From Naumovozyma dairenensis CBS 421 (taxonomy: Eukaryota; Ascomycota; Saccharomycetes; Saccharomycetales; Saccharomycetaceae): DNA of 64,000 nt. Of this stretch, positions 11,822 to 20,476 are shown piece by piece (position 1 is the first letter of the stretch; each line of letters begins with the position of its first letter). The notes under the pieces were generated by a model that worked only from the letters and a program-made list of their open reading frames with translations, was not told where the DNA came from and did no database searches. A program made the translations under genes and the position numbers. The DNA lies in contig NC_016481.1 in assembly GCF_000227115.2 (NCBI RefSeq), positions 761,259 to 825,258 on the forward strand, given 5' to 3'.

Positions 11822-13465
11822 ATGTTACCAAGATATTACTGCAAAGTATCGATACGATTAAATTCCACTTTCTCGAAGATAGTTGAAAATGCACCAAAGA
11901 TATCAGACAATGAAAATTGGTTAAATTCCCTTGAAATACCCAATCCAGCAAGCTCTTTAATTTCTGGGAATAAATCATGGAAGACAGGTGATAAATTCCC
12001 CTTTGAGATCATCTCTAATAATGATGCAAGAAATTTTAAGGGGCAAAGATTCATTGATTTAAAGGCTTCATTACGATATTTCACTTCGATAAATTATTTA
12101 CAAGAGTTTAATAAGCATAAGCATAAGAGATCGCAGGGAAATTTTATTGATGTTAGAATAGTGAAATGTAAGAGTGGTATTGGCGGTAATGGATGTATTT
12201 CATTTTTTAGGGATGCTAATAGAAGGATTGGACCACCAGATGGAGGTGATGGAGGTGATGGTGGTAGTATTTATATTCAAGCGGTTGATAGTATGGATTC
12301 TTTAGCTAAATTGAAAACAACATATATTGCTGGTGACGGTGAAAACGGAGCCACAGACCAATTGGATGGAGCTGTAGGTAAAGATATATTGATTAAAGTA
12401 CCGAGGGGAACTGTTGTTCATTGGTGTATGGACCCTAAAAAAGTACGAGAATATGTTCAAGGGAAACTACAGGATTCAGACGCTACAAAAGATAAATCTT
12501 TACGCTCCATTTTGGAAAACAATATGTTAGAATTGAAATGTGTTGCTACTGACAGATATAGACAAGATGTGCCACATATTCAAATGTTTAGAAACTCGTA
12601 CGAAGTTGGAGAGGGATGGATATATAAGGGACAAACGGAGGAATTTCATACAAGTAAAGATTGGTTCAAGGACTTAAAGGAAAAAGTGAAGTTATATGAT
12701 TACGATCTGGAGAATGCTGAACATTATCAAGATACTATCCCCTTATTTGGTATTGATTTAGATGAAGTGAGTAATGAACCAATTTGTCTCTTAAAAGGTG
12801 GTAAAGGTGGTCTTGGAAACATGCATTTTTTAACAAGCTTAATTAGGAATCCAAGGTTTTGTAAAGTTGGTCGGAACGGATTGGAACAACACTTTATGTT
12901 TGAATTAAAAAGTATAGCAGATTTCGGACTGATTGGGTTACCAAACGCTGGGAAATCTACTCTTTTGGGAGCCATTTCGAATGCCAGACCAAGAATAGGA
13001 CATTGGGAGTTTACTACTCTATGTCCAACCATTGGTACAGTATCCTTGGGGATAGATGAGCCAACTTTCACAGTGGCAGATATCCCTGGTATCATTGAAG
13101 GGGCATCTCAAGATAAAGGGTTAGGGTTAGAGTTTCTACGACACATTGAACGGTCTAGGGGTTGGGTATTTGTAATCAGTCTTGAGAGACCAGACCCACT
13201 ATCAGACCTCGAGTTGCTGATAAACGAAGTGGGAGGATTAGAGAAAGTGGAAACTAAGTCCATAATGGTGATCTGCAGCAAGGCAGATGTTCATCCCGAG
13301 GTAACAGCGGGACCTGAAAGCACTAGAGGAAAGTATATCAAAATGGAAGAGTTCTGTAGCCGCCGAGGTTGGGAGACCATGCCGATCAGCGCGCTGCGCG
13401 GGGAAAATTTGGAAATCTTGAAGATGAAAATGTTCCAATCGCTCGGTGGCCGCGTGGAGAGGTAA
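11822..13465 (+). CDS. MTG2: Mitochondrial Obg-family GTPase Mtg2
   Basis: The 547-residue product (yeast 518) is a mitochondrial GTPase required for large-subunit mitoribosome assembly on the inner membrane. The N terminus (MLPRYYCKVSIRLNSTFSK) has the Arg/Ser-rich, acid-free look of a mitochondrial presequence. It is followed by the glycine-rich Obg fold (GDGGDGGSIYI) and a G domain with P loop GLPNAGKST at residues 372-380, a DIPG switch II motif and a CSKAD guanine-specificity motif. The last ~100 bases of the gene and its 3' flank are unusually GC-rich for this window. DBP8, which follows it in S. cerevisiae, is missing here. Confidence 0.95.
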   Translation: MLPRYYCKVSIRLNSTFSKIVENAPKISDNENWLNSLEIPNPASSLISGNKSWKTGDKFPFEIISNNDARNFKGQRFIDLKASLRYFTSINYLQEFNKHKHKRSQGNFIDVRIVKCKSGIGGNGCISFFRDANRRIGPPDGGDGGDGGSIYIQAVDSMDSLAKLKTTYIAGDGENGATDQLDGAVGKDILIKVPRGTVVHWCMDPKKVREYVQGKLQDSDATKDKSLRSILENNMLELKCVATDRYRQDVPHIQMFRNSYEVGEGWIYKGQTEEFHTSKDWFKDLKEKVKLYDYDLENAEHYQDTIPLFGIDLDEVSNEPICLLKGGKGGLGNMHFLTSLIRNPRFCKVGRNGLEQHFMFELKSIADFGLIGLPNAGKSTLLGAISNARPRIGHWEFTTLCPTIGTVSLGIDEPTFTVADIPGIIEGASQDKGLGLEFLRHIERSRGWVFVISLERPDPLSDLELLINEVGGLEKVETKSIMVICSKADVHPEVTAGPESTRGKYIKMEEFCSRRGWETMPISALRGENLEILKMKMFQSLGGRVER

Positions 13466-13834
13466 GGCAAGGTAAGTGAAGACGGAAACGGAAACGGAAA
13501 CGGAACTTGAACAAAGCCGGGCAACGGTGAAAATTTTATTGAGAAAAAAAGTGAAAAATTACACTTCCTTTACGTAACGAACGTTAAGCTTTCCCTGTGG
13601 TGCTCATCGCTCATCTCTTAACACTCTTTTTCAGGATAGAGAATTAACAACTAAAACAAAAATGGTTAACACTTTTGATAGACTTGTAAATAAGTTATCG
13701 TTTTTATTTAATAAGAAAATATAATAAAAACAAAATAGTAATTATATTCTTAGGAAGTTTATCTATATATTCTTTGGCCATTACAGAGATATTTGCTGAC
13801 TATAAGATATAAGAACCAGACGAACTGAACCATC
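13466..13834. other. MTG2-NMD3 intergenic; DBP8 absent
   Basis: These 369 bp separate MTG2 and NMD3. In S. cerevisiae the DEAD-box gene DBP8 (YHR169W) lies here; the gap is too short for it and I see no remnant. Three direct GGAAAC repeats occupy 13484-13501, just past the MTG2 stop. The rest is AT-rich and presumably the NMD3 promoter. Confidence 0.75.
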
Positions 13835-15451
13835 ATGAATAACACTTTTGGTCAACATCAACATCCTCACGAACACCAGCAAATGTTGCAAACTCAACAA
13901 CACCAACATCAGCAAGTTGCCACCGTATTATGTTGTAACTGTGGTACCCCTATCGATGGATCTACTGGTCTAGTAATGTGTTACGATTGTATTAAGATGA
14001 CTGTGGATATTACCGAAGGTATTCCAAGAGAAGCCAACATTTCATTCTGTAGAAACTGTGAAAGATTCTTACAGCCACCAGGCCAATGGATTAGAGCTGA
14101 TTTAGAATCAAGAGAATTATTAGCCATCTGTTTACGTCGTCTGAAAGGTTTAACGAAAGTCAGATTAGTAGATGCGTCATTTATTTGGACAGAACCACAT
14201 TCTAGACGTATTAGAATTAAATTGACAGTCCAAGGTGAAGCCATGTCTAATACTATCATCCAACAAACCTTTGAAGTCGAATACGTCGTCATCGCTATGC
14301 AATGTCCAGATTGTGCAAGATCATATACTACCAATACATGGAGAGCTACCGTTCAAATCAGACAAAAAGTCCCTCATAAGAGAACTTTCTTATATTTGGA
14401 ACAATTGATCTTAAGACATAATGCTCATGTTGATACCATCTCTATCAGTGAAGCTAAAGATGGTCTTGATTTCTTTTATTCTCAAAAGAATCATGCAGTT
14501 AAGATGATTGATTTCTTAAACTCAGTGGTACCAATCAAATCTAAGAAATCTGAAGAATTAATCTCACAAGATACACACACAGGTTCATCCACTTATAAGT
14601 TTTCATATTCTGTTGAAATTGTTCCAATTTGTAGAGATGATTTAGTTGTGTTACCTAAGAAATTAGCCAAGCATTTAGGTAACATCTCTCAATTCGTACT
14701 CTGTTCTAAAATTTCTAACACTGTTCAATTCTTAGATCCAACAACCTTACAAACTGCTGATTTATCACCTTCTCTATATTGGAGGTCACCATTCTCTGCA
14801 TTAGCTGACGTTTCTCAATTAACTGATTTTATCGTCCTTGATGTGGATCCAACAGGAATAAGTAAGGGTAAACGTATCCTAGCTGATATCACTATTGCAA
14901 GAACTGCTGATTTGGGTATCAATGATCAAGTATATTACGCAAGATCTCATTTAGGTGCCATTCTTCATGCTGGTGATACCGTTGCAGGTTATTTCATTGC
15001 CAATTCCAATTATAATTCTGAATTATTTGATGGATTAAATATAGATTATGTCCCAGACGTTGTCTTGGTTAAGAAATTATACCAAAGAAAGACTAAGAAG
15101 AATAGAAATTGGAAGTTGAAAAGAATGGCTAAGGAACATAAGGATATTGATGCTGCTCAAGATTATAGCTCTAAGGCTCAAAAGCAAGATATGGAGCGTG
15201 CTGAGAAGGATTACGAATTATTCTTGCAAGAATTGGAAGAAGATGAAGAAATGAGACAAACTATTAACTTATATAAAAACAACGAGGCTGCTGCTGCTGC
15301 TCAAATTGCTGCTGCTGCAAATGGTATGGAAGAAGATGAAGATCCAGACGCTCCACAAATCGATATTGATGAACTGTTGGATGAGTTGGATGAAATGACT
15401 TTGGATGACCCAAGTGAAGAACAACCGCAAATGCAACAGCCAAACATGTAG
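13835..15451 (+). CDS. NMD3: 60S ribosome export adaptor Nmd3
   Basis: The 538-residue protein (yeast 518) is the adaptor that carries a nuclear export signal and links pre-60S subunits to Crm1/Xpo1. After a His/Gln-rich leader it shows the paired zinc-binding cysteines of the family (CCNCGTPI, CYDCIK, CRNCERF, CPDCAR) in residues 30-170, then the Nmd3 core. The C terminus has a basic stretch (RKTKKNRNWKLKRMAKEHKD) typical of the nuclear localisation signal, and an acidic, leucine-rich segment (DIDELLDELDEMTLDD) fitting the export signal. Position between MTG2 and ATG7 agrees with YHR170W. Confidence 0.97.
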   Translation: MNNTFGQHQHPHEHQQMLQTQQHQHQQVATVLCCNCGTPIDGSTGLVMCYDCIKMTVDITEGIPREANISFCRNCERFLQPPGQWIRADLESRELLAICLRRLKGLTKVRLVDASFIWTEPHSRRIRIKLTVQGEAMSNTIIQQTFEVEYVVIAMQCPDCARSYTTNTWRATVQIRQKVPHKRTFLYLEQLILRHNAHVDTISISEAKDGLDFFYSQKNHAVKMIDFLNSVVPIKSKKSEELISQDTHTGSSTYKFSYSVEIVPICRDDLVVLPKKLAKHLGNISQFVLCSKISNTVQFLDPTTLQTADLSPSLYWRSPFSALADVSQLTDFIVLDVDPTGISKGKRILADITIARTADLGINDQVYYARSHLGAILHAGDTVAGYFIANSNYNSELFDGLNIDYVPDVVLVKKLYQRKTKKNRNWKLKRMAKEHKDIDAAQDYSSKAQKQDMERAEKDYELFLQELEEDEEMRQTINLYKNNEAAAAAQIAAAANGMEEDEDPDAPQIDIDELLDELDEMTLDDPSEEQPQMQQPNM

Positions 15452-15800
15452 GCCTAGTGTGATAGTCTGTATATAATATGTTATATAATTATATCATTGT
15501 GTAAGGCATAAAGTAGTAATGTATATTATTCTTTCAACTCAAGAGAGGTGGAAAAAATGTTCTTGTTCAAAGTAGGCTGGACAACTGTTGACTTCAATGA
15601 GGGCGGCGTGCGCAACGTTAACTTTAGTCGAAGTAGTATTTAGAAATTGATAAACTTAAATAAATTTAAAGGAAAAGCAAGCATTTACCTTATTTATTTC
15701 AAAAATAGTCTACAAATGGTTGAATAATTTAAAAGAAATGTAAAGTAACAAAATTACAATATAAAGGTACTATTAGCTCTTTGAAACAACATATAAAATA
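15452..15800. other. NMD3-ATG7 intergenic
   Basis: This 349-bp spacer holds the NMD3 3' end and the ATG7 promoter. I see no ORF, RNA gene or repeat in it that I can support. Confidence 0.6.
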
Positions 15801-17819
15801 ATGAGTCAAGGCACAGAAAAAGAGGCGGAGATATGCAGCGCTACAGTACCTCTGAGTTACTCTGCACCATTCCAGTCATTCTTAGATACCTCATTCTTCC
15901 AAGAATTGTCACGCTTAAAACTTGATGTTCTGAAATTGGGATCAGAAGAAGTACCTTTATTCAGTAGTTTAGCACTAAAGAATGTCTCAAAATCAAACGA
16001 ATGTGCACATTTGTTTCTTAATGAACAAAGTTTCCGAGTTCCAATGGACGGAGGCAAAAATGAAGAGGAGCTGGAATACAAGAAGGAAGGAACAATAGAT
16101 ATCCCAATTCAGGGGTCCATCACAAATTTTAATACCTTTGAAAAGTTTAAAAGCCTAAATAAACAGGAATTCCTTAATGAAAAAGCTTTAGAACTTTTAA
16201 AATCAGGTGAGAAGAATATAAATGAATGTATTAAATTCTACATTATTAGTTTTGCAGACTTGAAAAAATATAAATATTACTATTGGGTATGTTCTCCTTC
16301 TTTCAAACCGATAGACTTAGATATTAAAATTCTTAAATCACAGGAAACAGTAACTAATGTAGAAAAATATCAAACTTGGTTTAAAAGTCATAAAACCGAA
16401 TGGATTGGTTTAATTGATCATGATTCAACTGAAGTGGCCTCGTATAGTAAAGCTATTGCAAAAACAGCAAAGATCATCATTCTTAGAGACACGAGTAATC
16501 TAAAGGGAACACCTTCATCTTTACTTCAAAATTTATTCACTATTTATATGAATGATCAAGATGATCATATACGTGAAATTGAAGTCTTTTTTATCAGGCC
16601 ATCCAAGGAATCCAGTTTCAAAGAGACATTTCGTTTACAACTAGAAGGTAAATCTAAAACTGATTATGCTCTATCATTAACAAGTAATCTCAAAGTAAGT
16701 GGATGGGAAAGGAATATGCAAGGAAAATTAATGCCCCGTGCTGTTGACTTGAGTGAACTTATCGACCCAATGAAGGTTGCTGATCAATCTGTTGATTTGA
16801 ATTTAAAACTGATGAAATGGAGAATCATACCTGATATCGATTTGGACATTATTAAAAAGCAACAAGTTTTGTTATTGGGTGCTGGAACATTGGGATGCTA
16901 TATCGCCAGAGCTTTAATGGCCTGGGGGGTAAGAAACATAACCCTAGTTGATAATAGTACCGTTTCATATTCTAACCCTGTGAGACAATCACTATTTGAA
17001 TTTGCAGACTTTGGTAAACCAAAGGCGGAGGCTGCTGCTGCTACTATGAAAAGGGTTTTCCCACTAGTCAATGCAAAGGGTGTTAATTTAAACGTTCCTA
17101 TGATTGGGCATCCAATAAACAATGAAGAGAGAGAGAAGAAAGAGTTTTATCAATTAAGAGAGTTGATTAGAAGTCATGATGCAGTATTCCTCTTAATGGA
17201 CTCTCGAGAAACAAGATGGCTGCCGACAGTGTTGTGTAATATTGAAGGTAAGATTGTCATTAATGCAGCTTTGGGTTTCGATAGTTACTTGGTTATGAGA
17301 CATGGAAACTATCATGGTGATGATGGGGTTGCTGTTAAAGAAGATGATGAAAGACTCGGATGTTATTTCTGCCATGATGTTGTGGCTCCTACCGACAGTT
17401 TAAGTGATAGGACATTAGATGAAATGTGTACTGTCACAAGGCCTGGGGTGGCAATGATGGCAGCTTCACAAAGTGTAGAATTATTCGTGTCACTGTTACA
17501 GCATAGCGGCTTTACCAACGCTAAAACTAATCAAGAAACAATACTGGGTGAGATACCGCATCAAATTCGTGGCTTCCTAAATAGATTCACAACGCTAAAG
17601 TTAGAGACACCTGCATATAAATATTGTTCAGCATGTTCTGTCGCAGTCATAGAAGAATGTAAAAAAGATGATTGGGAGTTCGTGAAGAAAGCTTTAAATA
17701 ATCGTGATTACGTTGAAAAGCTTTCAGGCCTTTATCAAATGAAACAGAATATAGATATTATGGATCAAGAGTTATTCGAATGGGAAGATGATATGACTGG
17801 AGAAGCATCTATTGAGTAG
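15801..17819 (+). CDS. ATG7: Autophagy E1-like activating enzyme Atg7
   Basis: The 672-residue product (yeast 630) adenylates Atg8 and Atg12 and passes them to the E2 enzymes Atg3 and Atg10. The N-terminal domain starts with a conserved SYSAPFQSFLDTSFFQELSR block. The C-terminal E1 fold carries the nucleotide-binding loop LLLGAGTLGCYIARAL and the crossover segment with the catalytic cysteine in DEMCTVTRPG (Cys543 here, equivalent to yeast Cys507). Zinc-ligand pairs are visible as CYFCHD and CSACS. The acidic end FEWEDD is the expected Atg8-binding tail. It converges on PUP2, which is not its neighbour in S. cerevisiae. Confidence 0.98.
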   Translation: MSQGTEKEAEICSATVPLSYSAPFQSFLDTSFFQELSRLKLDVLKLGSEEVPLFSSLALKNVSKSNECAHLFLNEQSFRVPMDGGKNEEELEYKKEGTIDIPIQGSITNFNTFEKFKSLNKQEFLNEKALELLKSGEKNINECIKFYIISFADLKKYKYYYWVCSPSFKPIDLDIKILKSQETVTNVEKYQTWFKSHKTEWIGLIDHDSTEVASYSKAIAKTAKIIILRDTSNLKGTPSSLLQNLFTIYMNDQDDHIREIEVFFIRPSKESSFKETFRLQLEGKSKTDYALSLTSNLKVSGWERNMQGKLMPRAVDLSELIDPMKVADQSVDLNLKLMKWRIIPDIDLDIIKKQQVLLLGAGTLGCYIARALMAWGVRNITLVDNSTVSYSNPVRQSLFEFADFGKPKAEAAAATMKRVFPLVNAKGVNLNVPMIGHPINNEEREKKEFYQLRELIRSHDAVFLLMDSRETRWLPTVLCNIEGKIVINAALGFDSYLVMRHGNYHGDDGVAVKEDDERLGCYFCHDVVAPTDSLSDRTLDEMCTVTRPGVAMMAASQSVELFVSLLQHSGFTNAKTNQETILGEIPHQIRGFLNRFTTLKLETPAYKYCSACSVAVIEECKKDDWEFVKKALNNRDYVEKLSGLYQMKQNIDIMDQELFEWEDDMTGEASIE

Positions 17820-18101
17820 GCCGCGAAAAATAAAGACGTACATTAACTTACGGTGTCTCTTTCACGGCTAAGCGTGCTTTTGTTCCAAAGGAATTGAATG
17901 CATAGCCGGTGTCATCTATATATAATTTATAACTAACGTACATTTCTAGAATGATTATTTTTTGTTCTTCGGGCTGGATTACCGATATTGATAGGATATG
18001 ATGTAGAGTGGGATGTAGATTATAAATAATATATTATAATATTAATTCAAGATTATGTTTTGTGCTTTTGAGATTTGAAATGTTGCGTTATTATTTGTTC
18101 T

Positions 18102-18893
18102 TTATGACATTTCAACATCATGTTCTTCTTCCCCTTCAGGATGTTCTTGTGTTTCCTTTTCCTTCATTTCTTTGATAATTTCTGCAGTCTTTGCGTTATC
18201 ATATATTTGGAATCCATTATCTTTCGTAATACAACTCAATTGGGCATTATTTTCATCTAATTTTTCTTCCATTACTTGTTTTAAAATCTTCAACACAAGA
18301 ACTTCAGCTTCTCTTAGAGTTAATGATGAATGCCATTCGTTTTGTAGTTCTGATTGAGCACCTTCTGACCCTGATCCAATAGCTTTAGCATTATAGCGGT
18401 AGAAGGTTCCGGATGGTTCAGCATGATATAACTGATAACCTTCATCATCATCATAACCTGCAATCAATAGGGCAACACCAAATGGTCTCGACATTAATCT
18501 TTCTTCACCAGAGGCCCCTTCCCCAAATCTCAAAGCCAAATCACAAACAGATTGTGTCAATGATTCCACTTTCATGTCTTCATCGTAATATAGATTATGA
18601 TTCACAGCTGCAACACGAGCATGTTCAATCATAGAACGAGCATCGGCAGTAAGTCCACTCATAGCACAACCTACATGATGCTCAATTTCCACTATCTTTT
18701 CAATCGAGTCAGCTTCTAATAATGGAGAGGTCGCACGTTTCTCCACCCCAAGAACTACACCTTCACTTGTGGAAATCCCTATGGCAGTGGATCCTAATTT
18801 AATTGCTTCTAATGAATATTCGACTTGGAATAGTCTACCTTCGGGAGAAAATGTACTGACACCACGATCATATTCACTTCTTGTTAAAAACAT
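18102..18893 (-). CDS. PUP2: 20S proteasome alpha-5 subunit Pup2
   Basis: The 263-residue protein (yeast 260) is the alpha-5 subunit of the outer ring of the 20S proteasome. It has the alpha-type N-terminal signature ([20 protein letters not shown]) and the core [19 protein letters not shown], with an acidic tail. As an alpha subunit it lacks the catalytic N-terminal threonine. In S. cerevisiae PUP2 (YGR253C) adjoins ENO1 on the sister duplicated block. Its place here, two genes from ENO, fits alternative gene loss after genome duplication. A PACE motif lies upstream. Confidence 0.97.
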   Translation of the reverse strand: MFLTRSEYDRGVSTFSPEGRLFQVEYSLEAIKLGSTAIGISTSEGVVLGVEKRATSPLLEADSIEKIVEIEHHVGCAMSGLTADARSMIEHARVAAVNHNLYYDEDMKVESLTQSVCDLALRFGEGASGEERLMSRPFGVALLIAGYDDDEGYQLYHAEPSGTFYRYNAKAIGSGSEGAQSELQNEWHSSLTLREAEVLVLKILKQVMEEKLDENNAQLSCITKDNGFQIYDNAKTAEIIKEMKEKETQEHPEGEEEHDVEMS

Positions 18894-20189
18894 GTTTTAG
18901 TTATTAATGATAATTGTTAGCTCTTGTCCGGTCGTTTGCCTACTATAAGTTTGTGATTCAATTGAGTATATATCTGTAGGCTACTATGCTCTTAAAACAC
19001 AATTTCCCTTACCTAGTTACTTATGCTAAAGGTACTTTCTAGAAGTTAGCTTTATATCTAATTAATATTTTGCCACCTTAAAATTATGAATTGTCACCTC
19101 GTACAAAGTGATTTTTGGAAAGCTCCGTTTACAACACAAAAATGATAACAGAAGTAATTTAATGGAGAAGACCATTTGATATTTTCCTTGGGTAGTCTTT
19201 AACGACTAAGATAAGTTCTTTTTAGGGAGATAGAACAAGCTTGTTTGCAAATTATTTATTTTACATTAGCAATATTTATTATTTGTCTGCAAATTTAAAT
19301 GCTAGAAAGTAAAATTGGAACTATGAAAAGTAAATAAATTTTGATATTTTATAAAAAATTTCCATAAACTGCCATTTATTCAGTTTTTGGATGTTAAAAA
19401 AATAACGTTAAGGCCTCAGAAGGGATATATAATAACAAAACAACAAGACCGGTTTTTATTGAAATTGCTGCATGAGAACAGTAAAGTCGATAAAATAATT
19501 TATCCTGAAAGAAAGAAAGAAAGAAAGTAAAAATGAAGCTAGTCGCAATTTTAAATAGTATACAACGACGAAACAAAATGAAAGATATTGGAGTTTATTA
19601 TGTATATTAAATCCATGTTGTATTTATACGTTATGATGTTTTGTGCTATTAAATTTTACATGTATACTATCGAAAGATTGTTCGATATATCTACATAAGT
19701 ATATATTTCTCTTACCCATAAGGGGTAAGGCCGTGGTGTAGAGTATGCCCATATGGACACAAGTTATGTCACATAACCCAAATAAATACCAACTGAAATA
19801 CTGTGGTACTTTATCTACCCTTTGTTCCTCAACACTTTCCCATCCCCACTTTAAGTAATTCGGGATAGCGTCATAAATTTAACCCTAATCTTTTTTTCTT
19901 TTTTAGCTATTATGTGGTATACTTGGTTGCTATGTCCTCTTGATAAAAAAAATTGACTACACAAGGTGAATTTTTAATATTCATTTCAAATAACAAAATG
20001 GAATAAGAAAAATCTACTAATTGCGTCTTGTTAGTTCCTTCTTGCTAACATAAAGTGATACTTCCGGTTATGTACCCTACTTCCTATTCAAATTCTAATT
20101 TTGTTTTTTTAAAATATTACTCATCACTCTCTCACTAATTTTTATATAATGACAACTAATCGGTGGTTTTGCTTTCCATCAAACGATTT
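18894..20189. other. Long non-genic stretch between PUP2 and SPC97
   Basis: About 1.3 kb with no supported gene. It contains the PUP2 promoter (PACE box at 19069-19077), long A/T runs and GAAA repeats near 19505-19528. A slightly more GC-rich segment lies around 19715-19880. I found no tRNA, no LTR with clear ends and no coding-looking frame. Confidence 0.5.
19069..19077 (-). promoter_or_regulatory. PACE element (Rpn4 site) of PUP2
   Basis: The minus strand reads GGTGGCAAA, an exact match to the proteasome-associated control element bound by Rpn4 in yeasts. It lies 176 bp upstream of the PUP2 start in the transcribed orientation, the usual place in proteasome promoters. It predicts co-induction of this gene with the rest of the proteasome. 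Confidence 0.85.
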
Positions 20190-20366
20190 ATGTTAGCTGA
20201 ATTCCCCATAAGACTTCTTCGTGACGTTAAGTATTTTATGACATCTAAATTGGAAGAAGGGAGAATTTTTAGCGCACGTGACTGGAGACCTAGAAATCCA
20301 ATCGCGAAAACTTGGAAGAATTTACAAAATGAAAACAAAAACAATAAACAAAAAAAGACATATTAA
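20190..20366 (+). CDS. Possible small gene, 58 codons, unidentified
   Basis: From the ATG at 20190 an ORF encodes a basic 58-residue peptide starting MLAEFPIRLLRDVKYFM and ending in an Asn/Lys-rich tail; the frame is open upstream to 20163. The residue mix (Trp, Pro, Arg-rich centre: RDWRPRNPIAKTWKNL) looks like protein, not random AT-rich DNA, and resembles short mitochondrial or ribosome-associated proteins in style only. I do not recognise it. It ends 110 bp before SPC97, so it might also be part of the SPC97 leader. A CACGTG (Cbf1-type) sequence lies inside it, near 20275. Confidence 0.35.
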   Translation: MLAEFPIRLLRDVKYFMTSKLEEGRIFSARDWRPRNPIAKTWKNLQNENKNNKQKKTY

Positions 20367-20476
20367 AAGGTTGAGTATAAACATTTAATCCGATGACTGT
20401 CAGAGAAGCATTACTGAAGTTAACGGAATCTCATAAAAGGTGATATCATTAACATACTCCCTCATTTTCTCAGAGA

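Noticed and set aside
12727..13095. A 122-codon minus-strand ORF
   Set aside because: It lies entirely antisense to MTG2, whose Obg and GTPase motifs prove the plus strand is coding.
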